64,000 bases of DNA, from positions 3,073,865 to 3,137,864 of the forward strand of contig NW_006499207.1 in the NCBI RefSeq assembly GCF_000471905.2, written 5' to 3'. Both the position numbers and the translations under genes were made by a program. Positions 11,751 through 21,593 of this stretch are shown in pieces (within the stretch, counting starts at the first letter, position 1; each line of letters starts with the position of its first letter). The DNA comes from Amborella trichopoda (taxonomy: Eukaryota > Streptophyta > Magnoliopsida > Amborellales > Amborellaceae). The notes under the pieces were generated by a model. That model had not been told where the DNA came from, made no database searches, and saw nothing but the letters and a program-made list of their open reading frames with translations.

Positions 11751-12297
11751 TCTTCAGATAATACCACGGGTCATTCACAATGCCAGCTGAACACTCCGGT
11801 TGTGTTGTGAAAACTCAGCGTCGATTGAATATTCGCAATAAATCATCAATGCTACACATGGCGCAAGCCGTATTTCAAGCAGTATATGCCCTACCACTAT
11901 CTCTAATGGAGTTGTGTACCCAAGCCAAAACGTGTCATCCCTAGCGGACCTGCACTTAGGCCATTGCACCTAAACTGTGACTTCCCCAATAGAGTCAGGA
12001 GTCCCTCATCCCCTACTAGGAGTCACACCCATACTGCAGCCCATTATCCCAAGTGGGTCAGCTTCACACTAAGCTACCTTACCCCTAGGGAGTCGGGTTA
12101 CCCATTATAGAGTCTCATCTTTCACCCGAAGAGTATGCTTACCCCATTAAAACTATAGTGAGGTCCACTTCTGCTAGTCATCCTTCATCAGGCCACCATT
12201 TCCATCTAAGTCTTCAGTTTGTGAATAGTCTTAGCCATTTTATCCCTAGGGATTCGGATTACCATCCATAGACCTATTCCTTACGAAGATCCACTCA

Positions 12298-12996
12298 CAA
12301 TGGTCTAGATGCACGACCCTAAGATGCATGGTCCAAACTATACGACCTTAAACTGTAGTAAAGGTCTAGTTGCACAACCTTAATGTATGGTCCTAACTGC
12401 ACGGATTTAAAACTGCATAGCTACGTTCTAGCTGTATGACCCTAAACTGCTTAGTCTGGGTCCATACTTCATGACCCTAAACTGCTTAGCCTCGATCCAT
12501 ACTGCGTGACCCTAAATTGCTTAGCCTCTTTCTAGATGCACCACCCTAAACCGTTCTGTCTACACTGCATGACCCTAAACTGCTCAGCTTCTGTCCATAC
12601 TTCATGACCCTAAACTGCTCAGCCTCAGTCCGTAATGCATGACCCTAAACTGCTCATCCTCGATCCATAATGAATGACCCTAACAAATACTCAGCCTCGG
12701 TCCATACTGCATGATCCTAAATTGCTCAACCTCGGTCCATACTGCACGACCCTAAACTATACAGCCTCGGTCCATACTGCATGATCAAAAACTGCTCAGC
12801 CTTGGTCAATACTGCGTGACCCTAAACTGTTAAGGCTCGATCCAAGCTGCACGACCCTAAACTGCACAGTCTCGATCCGTGCCGCATGACCCTAAATTGC
12901 ATAGCCTCTGTCCGAGCTGCACGATCCTATACTACACAGCCTCGCTCCATACAGTATGACCCTAAACTACATAGCCTTAGTCCATACTATGTGACC
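12298..12996 (+). repeat. Minisatellite, about 35-bp unit, roughly 19 copies
   Basis: The consensus is CCCTAAACTGCTCAGCCTCG followed by GTCCATACTGCATGA. Related arrays lie at 46225-46560 (Element 3, +), 29545-30050 (Element 4, -) and from about 63900 to the window end (Element 6, -), with different copy numbers. Confidence 0.88.
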
Positions 12997-14115
12997 CTGT
13001 GAAGGGTCTCGGAAACACCTATCGCTGTCTGCAAGCTCCTTTGGAGCACTCGGTGCCTATCACCGTCCGTGAGCATCCTTCGCACGCTCGGTGCCTATTA
13101 TCATCTGCGAGCCTCTTTCGTGCACTCAGTGCCCATCGCTGTCCGTAGGTTTCTCTTGCGTCGCATGCCCATCACCTTGTGCCTCAAAAAATAACTATCG
13201 CTGTGCACTTAACAAATGGCTATCGCCACGCGCTTCATAAGAGGTCAACGACGATGCCTAGCGCAGCCTGTTGTTCGCTGCTTACCCTCCAGCCATGAGC
13301 GGTAGTGTCTAGCGCTGTCCAAGGCCTGTGACACTGCCGCTCCGCGGCTATGAATGGTGATGCCTAAGCACATTCGGGACCCTTTCTCTTTTTCATCTCG
13401 CACTTCCTCCTCATTCTCGTCTCTTCCCACTTGGCTGAGGGTAGACTTGGCCTAGCATTACCATAACAGTCAGGCTGTCGAGCAGTATTGCTGTCATGCT
13501 GGTCTTGAGTACCATGCCCGTCTTGCTGCCATATCAGATTAGGACAGTCATATCAGCCTCGGTTTCGAGTAGTATTGCCATCGTGCTAGTCTTGAGTACC
13601 ATGCCCATCTTGCTACCACTCCGAGTCAGTCACTGCCTGACTATCATGCTAGTCTCATCCCTTCATCAAGTTCTCTTCTCTTTTCGACCCTTAGTCAAAC
13701 CTTCCACTTCATCACCTTAACTTTTTATAATCTTTGCCATAAGAATGTGCATTGCCCTAAGGCAAGGGTGGGTCCCTCATTCCACTTGTCTTGCAAGTTA
13801 ACCATGATAATGTTGTGCAGAAAGCAAGGAGATTGCAGATCAAGGGAGGTGATTTTGAACCAATAGAAGCAGTTCGAGGGCTTTTCATCGTGATCTAAGA
13901 GAGCGCTCGTGTGAGTCAGCCTTAGTAAGTCATGGACCCAGGTGAGGTTGATCCCCAACTCACATTAAAATTCCTCTCTCACTAGTTGGATACCTACCCT
14001 TGTTATGTAAGTGAGGCTCCCGAGAGAGCAATCTTCGGTCTCGGATTCTTTCAACTTAAGACATGTGTCACCCGATCACCTAGATCCGGGGAGGGGAGAT
14101 CGAGGCCCCTAACCA
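12997..14115 (+). repeat. 3' LTR of Element 1 (partial; left limit uncertain)
   Basis: The tail 13600-14115 matches the last 500-600 bases of the other LTRs and ends CTAACCA at 14115. Upstream, 13010-13330 carries the hairpin-type repeats found in the LTR of Element 6. I do not see the TGTTTGAA start, so this LTR appears incomplete at its left side. Bases 14116-14121 read GCTGGC, close to the spacer-plus-primer-site start seen after 5' LTRs. Confidence 0.65.
13010..13330 (+). repeat. Hairpin-type repeats in the Element 1 LTR
   Basis: Units share GCACTCGGTGCCTATCACCG-like text. Foldback pairs include CGGTG with CACCG around CCTAT, and GCTCG with CGAGC. The same GCCTATCACCG phrase appears in reverse in Element 6 near 60440. 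Confidence 0.6.
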
Positions 14116-15507
14116 GCTGGCATAAGAACATTCCTTGAGGAGGAGTTCATGCCAAGCTTCTTCTCGATGGGGTGACTGAAGTGGATTCTAGTGATTGGGG
14201 GCCTTGCTTAGAGGCTTCCTTCGTAATGCCATTGGCATCCGTTTTTTGAGAGAATGTGCTAATAGGGTGCCTTGTGGAAGGGCTTACTGTTAAGTTTCAA
14301 CCAAAAATCCTAATGGACCAATTAGTGGGTTCCCTTGGTGGGCTTTGGCCCTGATCTAGTTGGTGGGGAAGGGCTGGTATGGATTGCACCCAGTACCTTC
14401 CAATTTTCTGTGGCTCTGAGTGGATGCCTTGTCTAAGGGAGCTACACCACATCAGTGGCTTTATTTGTAACAACTGAGGATCCTTGGTGGACTTGATCCC
14501 AGTGTTGTAGGAACTTCATTTTGGCCATAGGGCCGACTAGTGGTTGCCCTTGGTGGGCATTTTTCCCCAATCTAGTTGCTTTATTTGTAACTGCTAAGGA
14601 TCCATGGTGGACTTGATCCCAGTGTTGTAAGAACTTCATTTTGACTCTAGGGTCAACTAGTGGGTTCCCTCGGTGGGAATTTTTCCCAAATCTAGTTGCT
14701 TTATTTGTAACAGATGAGGAACCTTGGAGGGCTTGATCTCAGTATTGTAGGAACTTAGTTTTGGCTCTGGGGTCAGCTAGTATGTGCCCTTGGTGGCTGT
14801 TTTTCCCCAATGCAGTTGTTTTTTTTGTAACAATTGAGGGTCCTTGGTGGACTTGATCCCAATGTTGTAGGAAGTTCATTTTGGATTTGAGGCAGGCTAG
14901 TAGGTGCCCTTGGTGAGCGTTTGGCCCCTATCAAGTTGATGGGGTAGGGCTGGTATGGATTTCACCCTTTACCGTCCAATCTTCTTTCCGTAAATGGCTG
15001 AAGTAGTCTTTAGTTAAGAAGTTGTATCAATTTGTTCATTAGTTCGAGCACCCTTTTGAGCTTTCACCTGAATTGGGTAGAAGTGGTGGCACAATAATGA
15101 TTTTCACGAACTCCGTTTATTGATGCTCTTTTACCCATGACCTTGAGGACACATCCACCTTTGATTTTCTTTTTTATTCATGGCACCCTTTTGGGTTTTC
15201 ACCATGCCTGGTTTTCATTTTCAGGACTCTTTTATTCTTGGCTTCATGGCCATGCCCGCCAGTCATTTTTACTCATGGCGCCCTTCTGGCTCACCATGCC
15301 AAAAAAAATTATTATTTTTTGGCAATTTAGGCATAATTTCATGGCTATGTCCACCGAAAGCTCTTTTTTACTCATGATGATCGTTATCGGGTGCTCATCA
15401 TGCCTGGCTCTTTTTTTTTTGAGGGATCTTTCTTCCTTGATGAAGTATAGGTTAGAGGGATCATGTTTTCATATGGCTCACTAGGTTAATAGGTACCCTA
15501 GGTGAGC
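14116..15507 (-). mobile_element. 3'-UTR-type fragment of the Element 4/6 family, minus strand
   Basis: The text at 15040-15310, including TTTTACTCATGGC and the CATGCCCGCCAGTCATTTTT phrase, matches 28740-29000 in Element 4 and 63030-63300 in Element 6. It is therefore a piece of 3' UTR lying in minus orientation with no coding part. It sits between the Element 1 LTR and the Element A RT fragment and could belong to Element A or to a lost minus-strand copy. No gene is seen. Confidence 0.6.
14458..14940. repeat. Tandem repeat with a 120-bp period, four copies
   Basis: TTATTTGTAA recurs at 14461, 14581 and 14701, with TTTTTTGTAA at 14821, exactly 120 bases apart each time. Each unit runs through a TTGGTGGACTTGATCCCAGT phrase, a GTTGTAGGAACTTCATTTTG phrase and a TGCCCTTGGTGGGC phrase. 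Confidence 0.9.
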
Positions 15508-15834
15508 TGTAAGATGATGGAGGTGTGACATAACCACGTGTTTCTATGGGAAGGCACACCAGGGTAGTGACATGCGTGTGTGAGCGAAGAGTTGAAGAAA
15601 GCTCTTTTGGATGGAGCCTTGTTTTTGTGACCAACACACGAGCAGATGAAGTGTTACCAGGAGCGCGAAATGTTTATGTAATGGAACTGCAGATATAAAT
15701 GGCTTATAAAACCTGGGGTGGAGGGAGTGAGAAGTTCATTCTTCCCCTTTGAGAAATAATACAATTTCACTTCCTTCCCTTCTCCGTTACGCTGAACTAG
15801 AAGGCCCCCTAATGATCCCTCCAACGCCGTAACA
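15508..15834 (+). repeat. Candidate short LTR (about 327 bp)
   Basis: It starts TGTAAG and ends GTAACA. Inside are two TATA-like sites (TATAAAT at 15694-15700, TTATAAAA at 15705-15711), then a GAGAAATAATACAATTTC polyadenylation-like stretch and a pyrimidine-rich end. The RT reading of Element A stops matching within a few bases of its right edge, which supports an insertion or junction here. I found no target duplication, so it could also be the relic of a rearrangement. Confidence 0.4.
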
Positions 15835-15837
15835 TTT

Positions 15838-17561
15838 CAAATGAGTGGTTTCTCATGTACAGGAGGTGTGAGGACCGATGGGTTCAGTAAATAGTCCTTG
15901 ATGTCCTGGAAGGCATTTTGGTGGGACTCGTCCCACTTGAAGGGGATATCTTTCTTCATGAATCTGGAAAATGCCTTGCATACACCCGAAAGGTTAGAAA
16001 TGAACCTTCGGATGTAAGCCAAATGACCTTGGAGAGATTTCAACTCCCTCAGGTTCCTTGGCGGATGCATCTCCAGAATGGGACATATTTTGGTGGGGTT
16101 TATTTCAATTCCCCTGTGCCTTACAATGAAGCCTAGGAATTTCTTGGATTTTATCTCGAAGGCACACTTCACAGCATTCATATTCAGTTGATGCCTCCTC
16201 AGCCTCTTGAACACAACTTCTAGGTCAGTAAGGTGAGCGGACCAATTCTTGAACTTGTTGACAAGGTCATCGACATAACATTCCACAACATCATGGAGTG
16301 TGTCTTCAAATGTAATTGTCATGGCATGTTGATTGGTGGCACCAATGGTCTTCAACCCGAAGGGCATCACCTTAAACCAACAGAAATTTTTTCGTGGTCC
16401 TGAAGGCAGTCAATTCTTCGTCTTCAGGGACCATTATGATTTGATTGTAGCTCGAATACCTATCCATAAATAAGAAGTTTTTGCATTCTATAATTGAAGC
16501 AATCATGATTCCAGTGAGAGGCAGAGGGAAGTCATCCTTGGGGCAAGCTAAGTTGAGGTTGCAAAAATCAATGCATACCCTTATTTGCCCATTCTTTTTC
16601 TTGACTGACATGATATTAGCAAGCTACTTAGGGTATAGGACTTCCCTAATGAATCCGACTTTAATTGATTTGTTAACCATGACCTCAATCTGAGGGGCTA
16701 TATCTTGATGAAACTTCTTCTGAGGGTGCTTCACCGGTTTGATATGAGGATCAACAGTGAGATTGTGAGTCACCATGGTGGGTCCAACCCAAGCATATCA
16801 TGGTAATTCCATGCAAATATGTCTCGGTTGAGACAAAGGAAATCAATGTATTGCTCCCTTTCTTCTGGTTTCAAAGAAGAACTCAGAAAGGTGGGTCTAT
16901 GGTCTCCTTCTTTACCCAACTCGACTTTTATTAGCTCGTCGACTGTGCCTTGGCCTCCATCCTCCAATTGGTATGGGGTAGCCACCATCTCCAGTTCTTA
17001 ATGTGGATTCTTGTCATCGTGAGTTCTTAATGATACCATGGCAAATTGGACTATCCATTTCCTTTTGTGCATATTATTTGAGCCAGTCCTAAGAGTCAAG
17101 GTATACCCAAGCCCTTGAGTATTGACCTTTCTTCGTGATACATTTTCAATTGCCTGAAAAGGTGAAAACGTCTCCTTGCCGCCATTTAGGCATTGATTGG
17201 TAGACGGGTCGCAATTCATACCTCAATGATCTTTGGAGCCTGAGGGCTTTAGAGGGACCGTTATGGTTTTGAAGCTCCATCCTTCAAGCGGCGAGGTTCA
17301 TACTCCTCTTGCCATCCTTATTTGAACTTCATCTTCAAAAGAGAATCAAGTACGCCATTTTTGGTTTGGTACAACGTCTCTGGATCGACATCCACCGAAC
17401 TGATGGTGGTGAGTGGCTTGACTCCTTCTTCAGCATCCAAGCCTTCTGAGGCGTTCATCAATGCTTGTTCAATCTCATAATCTTCATCCGAATCGCCCTC
17501 GCTCTCTGATTCCTCACTCTATGATTCCTCAAGATTTTAGAATTTAACATCTACATAATGG
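15838..17561 (-). mobile_element. Element A, 3' fragment: pre-RT and RT of a Tat-type Ty3/gypsy fossil
   Basis: Read on the minus strand, an acidic segment (about 17400-17530, with SEGLDAEEGVKPLTT) leads to a pre-RT part with NRDIFAWNYHDMLGLDP near 16785. RT motifs follow: KNGQIRVCIDFCNLN, MPFGLKT near 16365, CYVDDLV near 16275, LGFIVRHRGIEI near 16125 and LKSLQGHLAYIRRF near 16010. It ends abruptly near 15838. The right edge is the target site of Element 3, and the missing 5' side continues at 52883. RT similarity to Element 1 is clear but not close. It is broken, with a handful of breaks in this part. Confidence 0.85.
17557..17561. repeat. Target-site duplication of Element 3, left copy (aatgg)
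   Basis: These are the five bases directly before the TGTTTGAA start of the 5' LTR. They are identical to 52878-52882, directly after the CTAACCA end of the 3' LTR. Confidence 0.85.
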
Positions 17562-18856
17562 TGTTTGAACACATTTTTCAACACCTTGGGCCCCCGATGA
17601 GGAATAAAATAGAAGTCGATCAATAAAGCCCCGACTTTCAAAGGAAGTTTCTATAGTCTCAGAGTTGCCCCAAAATGGGTGAGGATCTTCCTAAGGGCCC
17701 TAAAAGGCCACCTACCAAGTTTCATCATAATCCGACGTGCCTAAGGCAATGCAGACAAAGAAACAGTTTTGGAAAAATTAGCCTCTTGAACCAAAAAACA
17801 GACCCTGTAACTGGAACCCTATTTTCAAAGCATCAAATAGATGTGGGACCACCACCATTAGATTTGACTTGGTCGAAAACTCTCAGAGGTCAAGTTTCAG
17901 CTTAAACAAAGACCCTACGATAAAGTTATGGGTGAAAGATTGAAGAGGGGTAGGCTGCACGCTATTCCCGTGTGCCTTCCCAGCATCAGTCTCCATTAAA
18001 GGAGACTGGTTTTCACAATCACGACAAGTAACTTTCGAGTCGGGTCATGCTCAAATTTTGTCAGCATGTTCGTCTCGTCAAGACGAGCGTTTTGATATGT
18101 GGCACGTCCCGTAACGATGTCCGAACAGGGAGGAAAGCTCGAGAGAAGATGACGATTCGAGAACAAGAGTTGTAGAAAATCAGCAGTAGCGTGTCTCACT
18201 CGAGCGGCCATATCATGATGCTCGCACACCCGATCAACATAAAACCAGATGCATTGTGTGCATAAGGTCCAAGGCTACCACTGGTTCAAAATTTGTACAT
18301 GATGAACGGTTAGATTTCACGTATGATGATTTTAAATTTTCTACATTATTCCAGCCGTCGAAATCCAAATTCCTGTAAAAAACCTAAAATGGTTAATTCT
18401 TTGTTCAGGCACAAAATCGAGCAGCGTTTATTGTAGCGTGATCATGACGGCATGCTCAATGCAATTTAGTGAAGAAACCAAGGAAATATATAGAGAAATG
18501 AGCGCACTATGGATCAAAAGATTTCATGATTTATACAAATTTAAAGTCGCATGATTGTGGCCTAAAAAGACGATATGTGACTCAAAGTTAGTATCGAATT
18601 GATTGTCATGCTGAGCCCAACGAGAAAGTAATCATCCTTTGGCCATGCAGGCACTAGTGCAACCTCGAAGCATCATAGAAAATCGAACACGTTCCATGGT
18701 TGCAACATGGATTATTTTGAAATTTTGTGTATTGTTGGGCACGGGCAAAATTGTAATTTTGCATCCATTTTTAGATTTTTTCTTAATTCAAATAAATTAT
18801 ATTTTTTAGTAATTAGGGTAAGTTTTGAGCATCCACCCATGTTTTGGGCCCAACTC

Positions 18857-18864
18857 TATAAATA
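18857..18864 (+). promoter_or_regulatory. TATA box in the Element 3 5' LTR
   Basis: TATAAATA sits in the conserved context CCACCCATGTTTTGGGCCCA ahead of CTCTATAAATACATG. The same block is found at 50167 (3' LTR), in minus orientation at 44311-44320 (Element 4), 60921-60930 (Element 6) and, more diverged, at 56938-56945. Confidence 0.75.
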
Positions 18865-18901
18865 CATGTTATGTCTCATTGTAAAGGGCTTCAACTTCAT
18901 G

Positions 18902-18907
18902 AATAAA
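18902..18907 (+). terminator. Polyadenylation signal candidate AATAAA
   Basis: It lies about 40 bases after the TATA box. If it is used, R is short and nearly everything to 21571 is U5, which places the hairpin arrays in the RNA 5' leader. Confidence 0.35.
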
Positions 18908-18984
18908 AATTTAGAGAGATTGTGGAATGTCTTGGAGAGAAAGAGAGGAGAGAGAAGAAAATGTCTGGTACCCTTAAGTGAAGG

Positions 18985-20835
18985 TGATTCTCTCTTTCCT
19001 CCTGTCTTCTCTCTCCTTTTCTTTCTTTCTTTCACTTCTTCTTCTCTCTCTCTTCTTTCTTTCTCTCTTCTTCTTTCTTTCTCTCTCCTCTTCTCTCTAT
19101 CTCTCTCCTCTTCTTATTCTCTTTGTCTCACTCTTCTCTACCTCAAACATGCACGACAATAAGTATCGTCATGCATATCTCTCTCTTTCTCTCTCTCTTT
19201 TAATTTTCTCTCTCTTTCTCTCTCTTCTTCTAGTTTTCTCTCTCTTCCTCTTTTTGCCTCTCTTCTCTTTCAACATACACGATAGTAGGCACTGTTGTGC
19301 ATGTCTCTCTTTCCCTTCTATACCCTTTTCTCTCTACTCTCTTTCCTCTCTCATTCTCCCTCTTTCCTAATCATCTCTTTCTTTCTCTGCTCTCTTTCCA
19401 GATCTCTTTCTACACTTTGCTCTCTTTCCTCTTTTTCTCTCTCTTTTCTCTCTTTTCTTTTCACTCTCTGTCTTTCCTTTTCTCTCTTTATTCTTTCCTT
19501 TCCCTCTCCTCCCCAATCATGCACGACAGTGTCCATCACTGAGCATGACTTCCTCCTTCTCCTGGAATATGCATAGTGAGCTAGGCCTTAACCTGAGTGG
19601 TGGGTTGAGCCTCTATCTAATTTCCTCCTTCCCCATGTTGTGCACGGTAATGATCATCATCGTGCGTGACATTTCTTCCCCCTATTCTCTAACAAAAGCA
19701 CAGAACCAGGCCCTTTCCCAAGTGGAAGGCCAGGTCGTGCTTGAGTCTCTTCTGACACGTACATTGATGCCTAAAGTCGAGCTTGTCCCTTATTTTCTCT
19801 CTCCTATCACTTTCTCCCCTATCATGGACGATGGAACCCATCACCATTTATGCTCCCTCTTGCTCTCTCTCCTCTATTATGGACGGTGGAACCCATCGCT
19901 GTCCATGTTCTCTCTTGCTCTCTCTCTCCTGTCATGGACGGCAGAACCCATCGTTGTCCATGTTTCTCCCCCTGTCTTCTTTCTCTCTTTTGTAATGGAT
20001 GGTGGAACCCCATCGCCGCCCATACTTCTTTCCCCTTTCTCTCTCTTCTGTCATGGACGGCAGTACCCCATCACCGTCGATACTTCTTTCCCTTTCTCTC
20101 TCGTCTGTCATGGGCGGCAAAACCTATCACCATCCATGCTCCTTTCTTCTTTCTCTCTCTTCTGTCGTGGAATGTTGTCCACGTTACCTTCTTACTTTGC
20201 CTCCTGTCATGAACGGTAATGACCATCACCGTTCATGACACATCTCTCTCTTCTCTTTCTCTCTCATACTTTCTTTTCTTTCCCCTCTCTCTCATCTTTC
20301 CTCTTTATCTCTCCCTCTCTACTGTTCTTTATCTCTCCTCCCTTCTCTTCTCTTCTTCTTCTCTCTTTTCTTTTCTTCATCTCTATTCTTTTCTCCTTTC
20401 TCCTCTCTTATCTCTCTCCTCTTCTTTTCTCTTCTTCCTCTTCTCTCTTCTCTTATCTTCTCTTGTTCTCTTGTTCTTCTTTTCTCTTCTCTTCTCTTCA
20501 TCTTCTTCTCTCTTCTATTATCTTCTCTTCTCTTCTTCTCTTCATCTTCTTCTCCCTTCTCGTCTCTTCTTCTTTTCTCTCTTCTCTTCACTTCTTCTCT
20601 CTCTTTTGTCTTTTTTCTTATCTCTTCACTCTTCCTCTTCTTTGTTTTCTTTCTTCTTTCTTATCTCTCCTCTCTCTCTCTCTTCTCTTCTCTTCTCCTT
20701 ATCTCTTCTTCTATATCTCTTTTCATCTCTCTCTTTCTCTCTCTGATTTTCTTCCTTCTTCTCTCTCACTATTATTCTCTTACTCATTCCTCTCTTCTCT
20801 TTTCTCCCTCTCTTCGTTCTTATTCTTCTCTCATT
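18985..20835 (+). repeat. Polypyrimidine tract (about 1.85 kb) with embedded hairpin units, Element 3 5' LTR
   Basis: C and T dominate almost without break, in CTCT/TTCT runs. Embedded foldback units include 19149-19176 (ATGCACGAC with CGTCATGCAT), 19273-19304 (ACATACACGATAGT with ACTGTTGTGCATGT), 19879-19906 (ATGGACGGTGG with ATCGCTGTCCAT) and at least five further ATGGACGG-type units up to 20220. After 20230 the tract is hairpin-free CT repeat. Confidence 0.85.
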
Positions 20836-21574
20836 TGACCAAGGGACAGGCTAAGTCTAGCACCATTATGGTAGTTGCGTCGTCGAGAAGTTTAGCCGCC
20901 CTGCCGATCTGAGTTACCATTCCCGTCTTGTTGCCATGTCAAACTAGCCATCGTGCCAGGCTTGTTGGTGTTGGTTCTGTAGTCCAGTAGTTAAGCCGCC
21001 GTGTCGATCTAAGTTACTGTGCTCTCCTCGCTACCGCACAAAATCAGTCATTACACTGGTCTAGCCACTATGTCAGTCTAGCCAGCCAATCAAACTTATC
21101 TTACTTCTCTTCTTTTTCCCCGTTCCATTTCTTCCTTATTTTTCTCTCAATCACCCCAATCTCTATCCTCCTATTCTTTCCTTCTTCTTTTGAATGCACA
21201 TGCTTGTGTGCATTCGTCCAATGATAAGGTGGAGTCCTTTGGCCCACTTGTCTTGTAAATTAACCATACATGTGTGATTGCAGAAACAAGAGAGTACAGG
21301 TCAAGGGAGGCAATTCGAACCAGTTGTAAGACTGGGGGGCTTCCATTGTGATCTAAGAGGGCACCCACACGAATCAGCCCGAGTGAGTCACGGACCTAGG
21401 TGAGGTGTGTCATGCCTCAAGTCAAATTCCTCTCTCGCTGGTTGGTGTACCTGTCTTTGTTTCTTAACAAGGTTCTCGAAAGAGCGGTCTCAAGTTCCTG
21501 ATTCTCCTTGAAACTCGAGACACTTGCCACCAGGTCATCCCGACCTGAGGGTGAGATCGAGTCATCTAACTAAC

Positions 21575-21593
21575 TTGGCGACTCCACTGGGGA
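21575..21593 (+). other. Primer binding site of Element 3, tRNA-Arg type
   Basis: TGGCGACTCCACTGGGGAC begins three bases after the LTR end. Its complement fits the 3' end of a tRNA-Arg-type acceptor stem plus CCA, the primer known for Ogre elements. The tRNA assignment is from memory and was not tested. Confidence 0.75.

Larger units (their letters stand above)
9899..12996 (+). other. 3' UTR of Element 1, non-coding and repeat-rich
   Basis: No gene is recognisable. 10395-10620 is similar to 24490-24700 of Element 3, so the two 3' UTRs are collinear. The middle holds a conserved promoter-like module around 11230-11345 and two minisatellites. Hypervariable tandem repeats in the 3' UTR are known in the Tat/Ogre group. 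The left limit of the 3' LTR is not resolved, so the right limit given here is approximate. Confidence 0.6.
1537..14115 (+). mobile_element. Element 1: Ty3/gypsy, Tat/Ogre-like retrotransposon, decayed
   Basis: Order of parts on the plus strand: LTR tail (1537-2053), primer site (2057-2075), leader with an extra ORF (about 2240-3240), gag (about 3640-4600), linker (about 5240-6400), RT (6403-7500), two RNase H domains (7590-8450), integrase with C-terminal tail (8640-9898), long repeat-rich 3' UTR, and LTR tail ending CTAACCA at 14115. The dual RNase H and the gag-RT-RH-IN order identify the Tat lineage. The leader ORF, tRNA-Arg-like primer site and repetitive 3' UTR match what is known of Ogre-type members. 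It is broken, with well over ten breaks in the coding part. Age cannot be taken from its LTRs because both are incomplete here, but decay is similar to or greater than in Elements 3 and 4. Confidence 0.88.
17562..21571 (+). repeat. 5' LTR of Element 3
   Basis: It starts TGTTTGAACACATTTT. A TATA box follows about 1.3 kb in (18857-18864) and AATAAA at 18902-18907. About 2.6 kb of U5-like DNA follows, mostly polypyrimidine with hairpin units, then the shared LTR tail (20860-21571). Collinear with 48856-52877. Confidence 0.87.

Noticed and set aside
12298-12996. CRISPR-like array
   Set aside because: Units are direct repeats without unique spacers and lie in a plant retrotransposon 3' UTR.
15508-15834. 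Solo LTR with target duplication
   Set aside because: TG and CA ends are present but no matching flanking bases were found, so it is kept only as a candidate LTR.
20235-20912. Long open frames rich in Ser, Leu and Phe (also 50181-50696 and 51558-52217)
   Set aside because: They are the expected reading of CT-rich simple repeats, appear in several frames at once, and match no protein family.
21575-21593. tRNA gene fragment
   Set aside because: Only the 19 bases complementary to a tRNA 3' end are present, at the primer-site position after an LTR.
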